From assembly GCF_003217515.1 (NCBI RefSeq), contig NZ_QJSX01000004.1, forward strand, positions 186,001 to 250,000: 64,000 nucleotides of DNA. Reading direction: 5' to 3'. Each line of letters starts with the position of its first letter. Positions within the stretch are counted from its first letter, which is position 1. This stretch comes from Deinococcus yavapaiensis KR-236. GTDB taxonomy: Bacteria; Deinococcota; Deinococci; Deinococcales; Deinococcaceae. Below, in pieces: positions 37,396-45,206 of the stretch. The translations under genes and the position numbers were made by a program. The notes under the pieces are model-generated. The model ran no database searches. It had not been told where the DNA came from and saw only the letters and a list, made by a program, of their open reading frames with translations.

Positions 37396-38487
37396 TCACA
37401 CGGCGGAGCGGGCGTGGGCGTCGACGCCGTCGCGTCCGTCGCGCTTCACGCGGTACACGCCCGCGTCGGCGCGCCCGATCCATTCGTGCAGCGCTTCTCC
37501 CGGGAGGTACTCGGCGCACCCGAAGCTGGCCGTGACCTGCATCGGCAAGCCGAAGTCGTGCTCGGCGAGGCGCACACGCAACTGTCGCGCCCACTCGACG
37601 GACGCGTCGAGGGTCGTGGCGGGCAGCAGCAAAACGAATTCCTCGCCGCCCCAGCGTCCCAGCAGTGCCGACGCAGGCAGGTGCGCGCGAAACAGCGCCG
37701 CCGTTTCCTTCAAGACTCGGTCCCCGACGTTGTGCCCGAACGTGTCGTTGAAAGACTTGAAGTGGTCGAGGTCGATCAGGACGAGGCTCGGAGGTGGCCC
37801 GCCGGCGTCGGCGAGCGTCGTCTCGGTGGCGAACGCGTCGTAAAGCCGGCGGCGATTCGCGACGCCCGTGAGGACGTCCGTGAAGGCAAGTTCTCTCACG
37901 CGCTCGAAATCCAGGCGTTCGGCCAGCAGGCGGTCCTTGAACCACGCGAGGGCGAAGGTGAGGCTCGCGGCGGCGGCGCACGTCAGGAAGTCTCGGACGA
38001 TTTGGGCGGCGCCATGCGCCGACACGTCGGAGTGGACGAGCAGCAGGGTCGCGGGCGGTGCGAGCGCGCCGATCAGCAGCAGGGACAGCACCCAGCGCGC
38101 CGCTTCCCGAAATTCGAAGACGATGAACAGCACCGTGGAGAGGCTCAGCAACAGCCAATAGCCGTCCGAAGCGCGTTGATGCGCGGCGATGCTGGAGGAG
38201 AGCAGGGCGACGGCGGCGAAGGCGTTGACCAGCATCACCAAGCGTTCGACGGGCGGCAAGGGACGTTTCGCATCCGCCAGCCACCACAGGACGAACAATG
38301 CCAGCGTTCCCAAGGCGGCCATGACGACGACGTTGGATGTCAACGCTCGTTTCGAAATGACGTCAAGCAGGATCGAGGCGCTCGCGGCGACGGCGCCGCA
38401 CAACGTCGCCACGCGGTAGACGCGCCGTTTGAGCGTCGTGAACGCTCGTTCCGACGGCGTGTCGCTGCTTTGACCGCGTGAGTTCAT
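37396..38487 (-). CDS. Membrane diguanylate cyclase (GGDEF)
   Basis: 363 residues. The N-terminal half has about six hydrophobic helices (residues 28-180), a membrane sensor of the 5TM/7TM kind without a recognised name. A GGDEF domain follows: FTDVLTGVANRRRLYD, then LVLIDLDHFKSFNDTFGHNVGD and the active-site RWGGEEFVLLLP. The GGEEF signature is intact, so c-di-GMP synthesis from GTP is expected. No RxxD inhibition site is evident just upstream of GGEEF. ATG at 38487 preferred over 38493, as an AGGA lies 7 nt upstream. A TACACT box lies about 20 bases further up. Confidence 0.9.
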   Translation of the reverse strand: MNSRGQSSDTPSERAFTTLKRRVYRVATLCGAVAASASILLDVISKRALTSNVVVMAALGTLALFVLWWLADAKRPLPPVERLVMLVNAFAAVALLSSSIAAHQRASDGYWLLLSLSTVLFIVFEFREAARWVLSLLLIGALAPPATLLLVHSDVSAHGAAQIVRDFLTCAAAASLTFALAWFKDRLLAERLDFERVRELAFTDVLTGVANRRRLYDAFATETTLADAGGPPPSLVLIDLDHFKSFNDTFGHNVGDRVLKETAALFRAHLPASALLGRWGGEEFVLLLPATTLDASVEWARQLRVRLAEHDFGLPMQVTASFGCAEYLPGEALHEWIGRADAGVYRVKRDGRDGVDAHARSAV

Positions 38488-38565
38488 GACCATTTCCTGA
38501 ACTCGTAGTGTAGCGCGCCGTTTCCTTCTTCATGTCACAAAGCTCACGCGAGCGAACGAGTGTTT

Positions 38566-38571
38566 TATACT
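38566..38571 (+). promoter_or_regulatory. sucC: -10 box for sucCD
   Basis: TATACT about 55 bases before the sucC start, giving a leader of roughly 45 nt with an AAGGA ribosome site. No clear -35. Confidence 0.5.
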
Positions 38572-38625
38572 GGCGCGGGTAAACGACGGGGCGAGCCTCG
38601 CGGCTCGTCCGGGAAGGACATTGAT

Positions 38626-39771
38626 TTGAAGCTTCACGAGTACCAAGGCAAGGAATTGTTGCGCCGCTTCGGCGTGAACGTTCAGGAAGGCCGCGTGGCC
38701 TACACACCCGACGAGGTGCGCTCCATCGCTCAAGACTACGGTCAAGCCGTGGTCGTCAAAGCGCAAGTGCACGTCGGAGGGCGTGGCAAGGCAGGCGGCG
38801 TGAAGTTCAGCCCCACGCCCGACAAGGCGTACGAGAACGGCCAGAAAATTCTCGGGATGGACATCAAGGGCCTGACCGTGAAGAAAGTTCTCGTGACGAA
38901 GGCCGTCGACATCGACAAAGGCACCGAGTATTACGTCGGGATGATCGTGGACCGCAACGTGCAGTCCTACACCTTGATGGCGTCGTCCGAAGGCGGCATG
39001 GAGATCGAGGAAGTCGCCGCCGAGAAGCCCGAGGCGATCATTCGTCACCGCGTCGATCCCGTGACGGGTCTGCGTCCGTTCGAAGCGCGTGAAGTGGCGC
39101 TCAAGGCGGGCTTCAAAGGCAATCTCGCCAAGATCGCCGACATGATGGTGAAGATGAGCGAGGCGGCCCTCAAGATGGACGGGGTGCTCGTGGAGATCAA
39201 CCCGTTGTTCGTGGACGAGTCGGGCACGCCGCTCGCGCTCGACACGAAGTTCGAGATCGACGACAACGCCATGTATCGCCACAAGGATCTGGCCGAGTGG
39301 CGCGAACTCGAAGCGGAGCACCCGCTGGAGATCGAGGCGAGCAACTACGGCTTCGCGTACGTGAAGCTCGACGGCAACGTCGGTGTCCTCGGCAACGGAG
39401 CGGGCATCGTGATGACGTCGCTCGACGTCGTGAATCGCGCGGGCGCCAAGCCTGCCAACTTCCTCGACATCGGCGGTGGGGCGCGCGCTGACATCGTGTA
39501 CAACGCCGTGAAGCTCGTGCAGAAGGACCCTGACGTCAAGGCGATCTTCGTGAACATCTTCGGCGGCATCACGCGCGCCGACGAAGTGGCCAAGGGCGTC
39601 ATCCAAGCGCTTCGCGAAGGCATCCTCACGAAGCCCGTGCGCATGCGCATCGCCGGGACCGCCGAGGAGGAAGCCAAGGCGCTGCTCGCCGACGTCAACT
39701 CTCCTCTCATCCAGATGTATCCCGACATGTTCCAAGCGGCGGACGCCGCGGCGGCGGAGGCGAACAAGTAA
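38626..39771 (+). CDS. sucC: Succinyl-CoA synthetase, beta subunit
   Basis: 381 residues, the ATP-grasp beta subunit of the TCA-cycle enzyme that converts succinyl-CoA to succinate with NTP formation. Typical start KLHEYQGKELLRRFGV, VVVKAQVHVGGRGKAGGVK, EINPLFV, the nucleophile-elbow GNGAGIVMTSLDVV and NIFGGITRADEVA. The start is TTG at 38626: AAGGA lies 7 bases upstream and the sequence matches the family N-terminus; the frame continues upstream to 38560 without similarity. Its TAA overlaps the sucD ATG by one base. Confidence 0.96.
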   Translation: MKLHEYQGKELLRRFGVNVQEGRVAYTPDEVRSIAQDYGQAVVVKAQVHVGGRGKAGGVKFSPTPDKAYENGQKILGMDIKGLTVKKVLVTKAVDIDKGTEYYVGMIVDRNVQSYTLMASSEGGMEIEEVAAEKPEAIIRHRVDPVTGLRPFEAREVALKAGFKGNLAKIADMMVKMSEAALKMDGVLVEINPLFVDESGTPLALDTKFEIDDNAMYRHKDLAEWRELEAEHPLEIEASNYGFAYVKLDGNVGVLGNGAGIVMTSLDVVNRAGAKPANFLDIGGGARADIVYNAVKLVQKDPDVKAIFVNIFGGITRADEVAKGVIQALREGILTKPVRMRIAGTAEEEAKALLADVNSPLIQMYPDMFQAADAAAAEANK

Positions 39772-40682
39772 TGGCGATTCTCGTCGACAAGAACACGAAG
39801 GTGCTCGTGGTGGGCATCACGGGCCGCGAAGGCACGAACCACACGAAGGCGATGCAGGCTTTCGGAACACAGGTCGTGGCGGGCGTGACGCCCGGCAAGG
39901 GCGGCATCGTCCACGAGGGCGTGAAGGTGTACAACAGCGTCGTCGAGGCGCAGGCGGACGCCGAGGTGGACTGCTCGATCATCTTCGTGCCTCCGGCGGG
40001 CGCGGCGGACGCGGTGCTCGAAAGCGCGCACGCGGGCGTGCCCCTCATCGTCCTGATCACGGAGGGCGTGCCCACCGTGGACATGATGCGCGCCGTGCAG
40101 GAAGTGAAGTACCTCGACGAGGAAAGCCGTGAGCGCGGTGGCAAGGGCGTGCGGCTCATCGGCGGCAACTGCCCGGGGCTCGTGTCGAGCGGCGAAAGCA
40201 AGATCGGCATCATGCCCAACCGCATTTTCGAGACCAAGGGCCGCGTGGGCCTCATCTCGCGCTCAGGCACCTTGACGTACGAAGCGGCGAAGTTGCTCGG
40301 AGACGCGGGCGTCGGAACGTCGACGACCGTCGGCATCGGCGGCGACCCTGTCATCGGCACGACGTTCGTGGACGTCTTGCCGATGTTCGAGGCGGACCCC
40401 GAGACGGACGCGATCGTGCTGATCGGCGAGATCGGTGGCGCGGACGAGGAAGCGGCGGCCGAGTACATCAAGAACCACATGCGCAAGCCCGTCGTGGCGT
40501 TCATCAGTGGTCGGACCGCTCCGGCAGGCAAACGCATGGGGCACGCGGGCGCGATCATCATGGGCAACGTCGGCACGGCCGAAAGCAAGCTCACGGCGAT
40601 GAAGGACGCGAACGTGCCCGTCGCGGACACGATGCCTCAGATCGTGGAACTCATCCAGCAAGCGCTCACCCAGCGCGCCTGA
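39771..40682 (+). CDS. sucD: Succinyl-CoA synthetase, alpha subunit
   Basis: 303 residues, the CoA-binding alpha subunit carrying the phosphohistidine. Landmarks: VVGITGREGTNHTKAM and VTPGKGG in the CoA-binding fold, NCPGLVSSGESKIGIMP, SRSGTLTYE, and the active His in GKRMGHAGAI. Length and order are normal. TAATG coupling with sucC implies one transcript and 1:1 synthesis. A rho-independent terminator follows 20 bases later. Confidence 0.97.
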   Translation: MAILVDKNTKVLVVGITGREGTNHTKAMQAFGTQVVAGVTPGKGGIVHEGVKVYNSVVEAQADAEVDCSIIFVPPAGAADAVLESAHAGVPLIVLITEGVPTVDMMRAVQEVKYLDEESRERGGKGVRLIGGNCPGLVSSGESKIGIMPNRIFETKGRVGLISRSGTLTYEAAKLLGDAGVGTSTTVGIGGDPVIGTTFVDVLPMFEADPETDAIVLIGEIGGADEEAAAEYIKNHMRKPVVAFISGRTAPAGKRMGHAGAIIMGNVGTAESKLTAMKDANVPVADTMPQIVELIQQALTQRA

Positions 40683-40701
40683 GCGATTGAGATTCTTTCC
40701 G

Positions 40702-40729
40702 GGCGCCCTCTTTGGAGGGCGCCTTTTCG
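40702..40729 (+). terminator. Terminator after sucCD
   Basis: Nine-bp GC stem (40702-40710 with 40715-40723), TTTG loop, then TTTTCGT. A classic intrinsic terminator. Confidence 0.9.
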
Positions 40730-40755
40730 TGGTTGCCAAGAGGAGGTATTCTCAT

Positions 40756-40810
40756 TATACTCATGACACGCTTATGCACTTCAGACTGAAGTCAGTTAAG
40801 GTGCTACACT
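40756..40810 (+). promoter_or_regulatory. Promoter region with a palindrome, upstream of a secreted protein gene
   Basis: An AT-rich patch in otherwise GC-rich DNA. TATACT at 40756-40761; ACTTCAG-A-CTGAAGT (40778-40792), a 7-bp palindrome with a one-base centre, overlapped by ACTGAAGTCAGT; then TACACT at 40805-40810, 6 nt before the next ATG. The palindrome lies where a -35-region operator would be. Confidence 0.5.
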
Positions 40811-40816
40811 TATCCT

Positions 40817-41377
40817 ATGAAGCGTGCCCTCTTGTTGATGCTGGCGATGACGTCGAGCGCGCACGCCTTGATGCTGTCGGGCTCGATCGAAGACGACCTC
40901 CCCGGAAACGCGCGCGTCGGCGCTTGGCTTGTTTCGAACGCGGGCTTGCCGCTTTCGGAAGTCGCCTCGGCCGCCGTTCAGAACGGCGCGTTTCGCCTCG
41001 CTCTGCCGGAGGATGCTCCGAGCGGGCGCGCCCGCTGGTCGCTCACGGGCGACTCGGTCACGTGGCCCGGTGTCGCCGGGAACGTCACGGCGACGAGCGG
41101 CGTGGAGACGGGCGAACTGCGCCTGTTCGTGTACGCCGATGCCAACAGCAGCGGTCGGCGCGAGGAGAACGAGCGTCTGCTCGAAGCGAGCGTCACCGCC
41201 GGAAAGGCCAGTGTCGCGTTCGTGTACGTCAACCGCGAGTCGGCCGTGAGCGGGCCGCGCGGTCTCAACGTCACGTTGCCCGCCGGATGGAGCGCGCTCG
41301 TCGTGGAACTCGGCCGTACCCTCAAGACAAGCGTTCTGAGCGACGCGGCCACCATCCGTTTGAACGTCGTTCGTTGA
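40817..41377 (+). CDS. Secreted hypothetical protein
   Basis: 186 residues, not recognised. A short Sec signal peptide (MKRALLLMLAMTSSAHA) precedes a mature domain with beta-strand character and a repeated pattern of GxxxxxVxWxG-like segments (SGSIEDDLPG, SLTGDSVTWPGVAGNV). The LRLFVYADANSSGRREENE stretch resembles calcium-loop-like D/N-rich turns, but I cannot assign a family. Start supported by a TACACT box 6 nt upstream and no Shine-Dalgarno. It converges on bshA with a 10-base gap; a palindrome-bearing promoter region precedes it. Confidence 0.65.
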   Translation: MKRALLLMLAMTSSAHALMLSGSIEDDLPGNARVGAWLVSNAGLPLSEVASAAVQNGAFRLALPEDAPSGRARWSLTGDSVTWPGVAGNVTATSGVETGELRLFVYADANSSGRREENERLLEASVTAGKASVAFVYVNRESAVSGPRGLNVTLPAGWSALVVELGRTLKTSVLSDAATIRLNVVR

Positions 41378-41387
41378 GCCTTCCGGG

Positions 41388-42506
41388 TCACGTCAACAAG
41401 CGTTCGTACGCCTGCAGGTAACGCGGCAGGATGAGGCTCGGGTGGAAGTGATCTCGGGCGCGCTGCCGCGCCGCCTTCGCCATGCGGCGGTAGGTCGGCG
41501 AATCGGAGAGGATGGACAACGCCGCGTGCGCCATGCCGTCGATATCGCCCAGAGCGCACAACACGCCCGTTTCACCGCTCGCCACCACCTCTGGAATACC
41601 GCCGATGTCGCTCGCGACGACGGGCACTTCGCAGCTCATCGCTTCGAGCGCGACGAGGCCGAAGCTTTCCTTTTCGCTCGGCAGCACGAAGAGGTCGGCG
41701 ATCGAAAGTACGGTCTCGACGTCGGGAAAGCTTCCCAGGAACTGCACGCGGCCCAGCACGCCGAGCGCTTGCGCGAGTTCGAAGGCGCGGGCACGCTCCG
41801 GACCGTCTCCGATCATCAGGAGGCGCGCGGGCATCTCGGACGCGACGCGCGCGAAGATCTCGACGACTTCGTGCGTGCGCTTGATCGGCCGGAAATTGCT
41901 CACGTGCACGAGAATCGCCTCGTCGGGATGAGCGAAACGAGCGCGAACACGCGGGTCCTCGTTGCGAGTGAAGCGGTCGGTGTCGACGAAGTTGTGAATC
42001 ACGTCGATCGGGACGTCCACGTCGAACAAGTCGCGCGTTTGGTCGGCCAGGAAGTGTGACACCGCCGTCACTCGGTCGGAACGCTCGATCGCGTACTTCG
42101 TCGAGTGCCGAAAGGCTCGGTCGACCCCGACGAGCGTGACGTCCGTGCCGTGCAAGGTCGTCATGACGCGCGTCCTCCCCGTGATTCCGCGCGCGTGAAT
42201 GGCGCTCGTGGCGTGCGGAATGGCGTAGTGCGCGTGCGTGATGTCGACGCCGTGCTCGGAGATGACCTCGGCGAGGACGTTCGCCTGCGCGAGTTCCGGA
42301 AAAGGCTGGTCGAACAAAGCGTACGCGTAACTGCCGACTTGGTGAAAGTACGGCCCGTCGCTCAGCTTGTGATTCGACAAGCGAAACGGCATGGCGTTTC
42401 CGATGAAGTGTACGCTGTGCCCCGCCTCGGCGACGAGCAGACCGAGCTCCGTGGCGACGACTCCCGACCCGCCCGCGGAAGCGTGGCAGAGAACGGCGAT
42501 GTTCAC
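41388..42506 (-). CDS. bshA: N-acetyl-alpha-D-glucosaminyl L-malate synthase (bacillithiol pathway)
   Basis: 372-residue GT4 glycosyltransferase. The N-terminal signature NIAVLCHASAGGSGVVATELG and THAHYAIPHATSA, the TLHGTDVTLVG loop, and the C-terminal EKESFGLVALEAMSCEVPVVASDIGGIPEVV motif (nucleotide-sugar binding) match BshA, which joins UDP-GlcNAc to L-malate in the first step of bacillithiol synthesis. The thiol protects against oxidants and metals and is known in Deinococcus. GTG start at 42506 with a GGAAG 9 bases upstream. No other bsh genes are close by; bcp, a thiol peroxidase, is 5 kb away. Confidence 0.92.
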   Translation of the reverse strand: MNIAVLCHASAGGSGVVATELGLLVAEAGHSVHFIGNAMPFRLSNHKLSDGPYFHQVGSYAYALFDQPFPELAQANVLAEVISEHGVDITHAHYAIPHATSAIHARGITGRTRVMTTLHGTDVTLVGVDRAFRHSTKYAIERSDRVTAVSHFLADQTRDLFDVDVPIDVIHNFVDTDRFTRNEDPRVRARFAHPDEAILVHVSNFRPIKRTHEVVEIFARVASEMPARLLMIGDGPERARAFELAQALGVLGRVQFLGSFPDVETVLSIADLFVLPSEKESFGLVALEAMSCEVPVVASDIGGIPEVVASGETGVLCALGDIDGMAHAALSILSDSPTYRRMAKAARQRARDHFHPSLILPRYLQAYERLLT

Positions 42507-42622
42507 GTGATGCTTCCCGAGGCCGAGCTGGGAACGAGGTCACTCATGCGCGAAGATCATAGAGGTGAGCTGCCGACGTCTTGCGTGCTCCCCTTACAAT
42601 CGTGGTGTGGACGGCATGAGCG

Positions 42623-42628
42623 TATACT
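42623..42628 (+). promoter_or_regulatory. -10 box upstream of the DegV gene
   Basis: TATACT 11 bases before the ATG, so the transcript would begin within a few bases of the start codon. No Shine-Dalgarno. Confidence 0.5.
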
Positions 42629-42639
42629 TTCCTTGACTC

Positions 42640-43482
42640 ATGATCGCAATCGTCACCGATTCCACGTGCGACCTCGGCCTCGCTCAACTTTCGCAACTCG
42701 GCGTGACGGTGATTCCGCTTCGAGTCCACCTCGGCGGCAAGCAGTGGCTCGACTGGGAAGAGCTCGATCCGGACTCCTTGTACACCCAGATGAAATCCGG
42801 AGCCGTCGCGACGACCTCTCCCCCGCCCGTCGCCGAATTCGCTGCCGTTTACCGTCGCCTGCTGGCAGTGTACGACGAAGTCGTGAGCTTGCACTTGTCG
42901 AGCAAGGTCAGCGAAACGTACGCGCACGCGCGCGACGCCGTCGAGACGCTCGACTTGCACAGCCGGGTGCAAGTCGTGGATTCAGGATTGGCGACGGCGC
43001 CCCTCGGCGAGCTCGTCTTGGCGGCCGCTCGGCTCGCGGCGAGCGGCGCACGCTCCATTGAGGTTCTGGCCGAGTTGCGCACGTTGCAAGAAAGCTTGCA
43101 CGTCGAGTTCACCGTGGAGTCGCTGGAGTACTTGCGGCGCGGCGGGCGTTTGTCGTACGCCCGAGCTTTCTTGGGCAACCTGCTCGGCGTGCGGCCCGTC
43201 CTGACCTTCGATAACGGCCTTATCGTCCCGACCCGCACCGTGCGCGGGCGTGACGTCATGGACGACATGGTGGCGCGCTTGGAGGAACGATTCGCCTCGC
43301 AGCCGATCGGACTCGTCATCGCCTACGCGGGGCGCGACCGTGAGCGCATCGATGCGCTGCGCAGATCACTGGAAGGCTCGAAGCTCGTCATTCGGCACGG
43401 ACGCATTCAGCTTATCGGCGCGGTCGTCGGTGCGTATGCCGGACCGGGAGCATACGGCGTGGCGGCCTATCCGGTTCCTTAA
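42640..43482 (+). CDS. DegV family fatty-acid-binding protein
   Basis: 280 residues, matching the DegV/FakB fold, which holds a single fatty acid for phosphorylation by a FakA kinase in bacteria that have it. Markers: N-terminal IAIVTDSTCDLGL, TTSPPPVAEF, the fatty-acid/phosphate Ser/Thr region VVSLHLSSKVSETY, and LRRGGRLSYA followed by GVRPVLTF. No fakA gene is visible nearby, so use as a fatty-acid carrier is inferred from the family only. Starts at the first ATG after a TATACT box; divergent from bshA. Confidence 0.9.
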   Translation: MIAIVTDSTCDLGLAQLSQLGVTVIPLRVHLGGKQWLDWEELDPDSLYTQMKSGAVATTSPPPVAEFAAVYRRLLAVYDEVVSLHLSSKVSETYAHARDAVETLDLHSRVQVVDSGLATAPLGELVLAAARLAASGARSIEVLAELRTLQESLHVEFTVESLEYLRRGGRLSYARAFLGNLLGVRPVLTFDNGLIVPTRTVRGRDVMDDMVARLEERFASQPIGLVIAYAGRDRERIDALRRSLEGSKLVIRHGRIQLIGAVVGAYAGPGAYGVAAYPVP

Positions 43483-43539
43483 GGCCGAACGTGAGAAGAA
43501 TTTCCGGCGTGACTTCACAATGTGATTTACTGTGGCGGT

Positions 43540-44004
43540 ATGCGCTGGGTTCTGGTCGTTCTCGCACTTGCCATTGCGGCCCTGGCCTACTTCTTCGGCT
43601 TGCGCCTCGGATATGTCTCCTTGACCCCGACGTACATGTTCAACGCCCAGGGAGTCAACAACTACTCGTACCGAACGTACGACGCGAACGCTCGTGTCAT
43701 CTTGACGGGGCGTTGCGAAACGCGCAGCGGGGTAGTCGCGCTTCGGCTGTACTCTCCTTCGAACCGCCAAGTGGCGAGCGCCCTTTGCACGGCGGGCAAT
43801 ACCTTCGCGCTCAATTTGCAAGGCGGCGGCGAAGTCGGCTACTACGTCCTCAACGTGGAATTCGATCGTTTCACGGGCATGCTCGAAATCGATGAAAACC
43901 GCGCGGGCGAAACGGGCGGGCGGGACGTCGAGTTAGAGAAGGGGAGCGCGATGAACGCGCTCCCCTTCTCGTTGCTTCGTTTCGTCGATCGACGCCGCGT
44001 TTAA
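43540..44004 (+). CDS. Small membrane-anchored or exported hypothetical protein
   Basis: 154 residues, not recognised. An N-terminal hydrophobic segment (MRWVLVVLALAIAALAYFFG) acts as a signal peptide or anchor. A beta-rich domain of about 110 residues follows (YDANARVILTGRCETRSGVVALRLYS...VGYYVLNVEFDRFTG), with two Cys (CET, ALCTAG) that could form a disulfide outside the membrane. The last 25 residues are encoded through the rpsT terminator hairpin, so they may be non-functional read-through. Start at 43540 because a TACTGT box lies 6 nt before it; the frame opens at 43522. Its stop overlaps the rpsT stop by two bases. Confidence 0.65.
   Translation: MRWVLVVLALAIAALAYFFGLRLGYVSLTPTYMFNAQGVNNYSYRTYDANARVILTGRCETRSGVVALRLYSPSNRQVASALCTAGNTFALNLQGGGEVGYYVLNVEFDRFTGMLEIDENRAGETGGRDVELEKGSAMNALPFSLLRFVDRRRV
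43936..43970. terminator. rpsT terminator inside the 3' end of a convergent ORF
   Basis: Perfect 15-bp stem (43936-43950 with 43956-43970), ATGAA loop, 30 bases after the rpsT stop on the minus strand. On the plus strand it falls within the coding frame of the gene ending at 44004. Confidence 0.85.
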
Positions 44005-44285
44005 GCGTTCGTTTCGCTCGCGGCGCCCAGCTTGTTGATGCGCTTGGCGAGGCGGCTCTTCTTGCGGGCGGCGGCGTTCTTGTGAATGGTGCTGCCCTTG
44101 GCGGCCTTGTCGATGAGGCTCTCGGCGAGACGTTGCAACTCGGTCGCGTTCTCCGCGCTCGTCGTGGCTGCCTCGACGGCCTTCTTCGTGAAGGTCTTGA
44201 TGGTGCTCTTCTTCGAGCGGTTGCGCAGACGGCGCTTGAGGCTTTGGCGGTGCCGCTTCTGGGCGGACTTGTGACGTAGGGCCAT
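44001..44285 (-). CDS. rpsT: 30S ribosomal protein S20
   Basis: 94 residues, Lys/Arg-rich, beginning ALRHKSAQKRHRQSLKRRLRNRSKKS and ending AAARKKSRLAKRINKLGAA, the usual S20 layout of three helices that bind 16S rRNA. ATG at 44285 with AAAGG nine bases upstream. It has a long leader (about 125 nt) with a 7-bp hairpin, from a TTGATT-17-TACACT promoter. E. coli S20 represses its own synthesis at the RNA level; the structured leader here is compatible with that but does not prove it. Confidence 0.97.
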   Translation of the reverse strand: MALRHKSAQKRHRQSLKRRLRNRSKKSTIKTFTKKAVEAATTSAENATELQRLAESLIDKAAKGSTIHKNAAARKKSRLAKRINKLGAASETNA

Positions 44286-44317
44286 GATGTACCTTTCTCT
44301 CGCGAAGCGAGGCGGTC

Positions 44318-44336
44318 CCGCCGAGGACGTCGGCGG
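44318..44336 (-). promoter_or_regulatory. Hairpin in the rpsT leader
   Basis: Minus-strand CCGCCGA pairs with TCGGCGG around a 5-nt loop, about 33 bases upstream of the rpsT ATG, within the predicted untranslated leader. Possible translational control site. Confidence 0.4.
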
Positions 44337-44416
44337 AACTCGAGCGAAAGCGACGATTCGCCGCTCCGCGCGCCGAGTGGCGCACCTTCCACGCCCATGG
44401 CATGAAAAGCCTTGCC

Positions 44417-44445
44417 AGTGTAGCGACTCGGCGCGGAGAAATCAA
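44417..44445 (-). promoter_or_regulatory. rpsT: Promoter of rpsT
   Basis: On the minus strand TTGATT (44445-44440), exactly 17 bases, TACACT (44422-44417). Predicted transcription start near 44410, about 125 bases before the rpsT ATG. Confidence 0.75.
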
Positions 44446-44505
44446 GCGAGGGGGGGCGCGACAAGGGTCACCGTCGCGCGACCCGCCGCTCGTTACACTG
44501 CCGGA

Positions 44506-44973
44506 GTGAGCGACGACTTCATGGAGTACGCCTTTCGGGCGCTCGCGGCGCGCGCCCTCACCGAGCACGAGCTCTTGACGCGGCTCGCCAAGCGCGGCGC
44601 GTCGTCCGATGAGTCGAGGCGCGTCGTCGACCGTCTCAAGGAGCTCGGCTACATCGACGACGAGGCGGTCGCGCGAGGAGCCACGACGCGCCGAGGGGTC
44701 GGGAAGATGCGCGTGAAGTTCGACCTCGCGAGGCGCGGCGTCGACAAGAACGTCATCGCCGAAGCCGTGAGCGCCCGAGGCGACGACGAGGAGCGCGAGG
44801 AGGCGGCGCGCTTGGTGGAGCGCTACCGCGACAAGTGGTTGCGGGCCAAGGATCCGCGCGCCAAGGCCTTCGGGTTCCTCGCGCGCCGAGGCTTCGCCGT
44901 GAGCGTCATCTACGAGGTGATCGGCAACTTGCACGGCTCGGAACTCGCCGACGTCGCGCCGGACGACCCGTGA
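44506..44973 (+). CDS. recX: RecX family regulatory protein
   Basis: 155 residues with the three-helix RecX repeats: FMEYAFRALAARALTEHELLTRLAKRG, then GYIDDEAVARGATTRRGVGKMRVKFDLARRGVDK, and a third ending FLARRGFAVSVIYEVIG. RecX binds RecA and limits its filament and recombinase activity, relevant to recombinational repair in Deinococcus. The GTG at 44506 has a TACACT box 6 nt before it; the frame extends leftward to 44284 only because rpsT's leader is open there. No recA nearby. A tRNA promoter starts just past its stop codon. Confidence 0.88.
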   Translation: MSDDFMEYAFRALAARALTEHELLTRLAKRGASSDESRRVVDRLKELGYIDDEAVARGATTRRGVGKMRVKFDLARRGVDKNVIAEAVSARGDDEEREEAARLVERYRDKWLRAKDPRAKAFGFLARRGFAVSVIYEVIGNLHGSELADVAPDDP

Positions 44974-44976
44974 CGC

Positions 44977-45005
44977 TTGACACGCTTTGCTGGCGCGGCT
45001 AGACT
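44977..45005 (+). promoter_or_regulatory. Promoter of tRNA-Pro(CGG)
   Basis: TTGACA at 44977-44982, a 17-base spacer, TAGACT at 45000-45005. It begins 4 bases after the recX stop. The best-matched sigma-70-type promoter in the window. Confidence 0.85.
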
Positions 45006-45062
45006 ACTGACCGCATTCGGATGACGAGTGCGGCACCACCGACACGCTCGCGTGTCATTCAT

Positions 45063-45139
<77 letters not shown>

Positions 45140-45148
45140 CAGCAACCT

Positions 45149-45165
45149 GGCCCCCTTTGGGGGCC
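45149..45165 (+). terminator. Terminator after tRNA-Pro
   Basis: Seven-bp GC stem (GGCCCCC/GGGGGCC) with a TTT loop, followed by GTTCTTGTT, 10 bases past the tRNA end. Confidence 0.75.
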
Positions 45166-45206
45166 GTTCTTGTTCACCCTTCTTCGCACAGAGAAAGCTC
45201 CGCATC

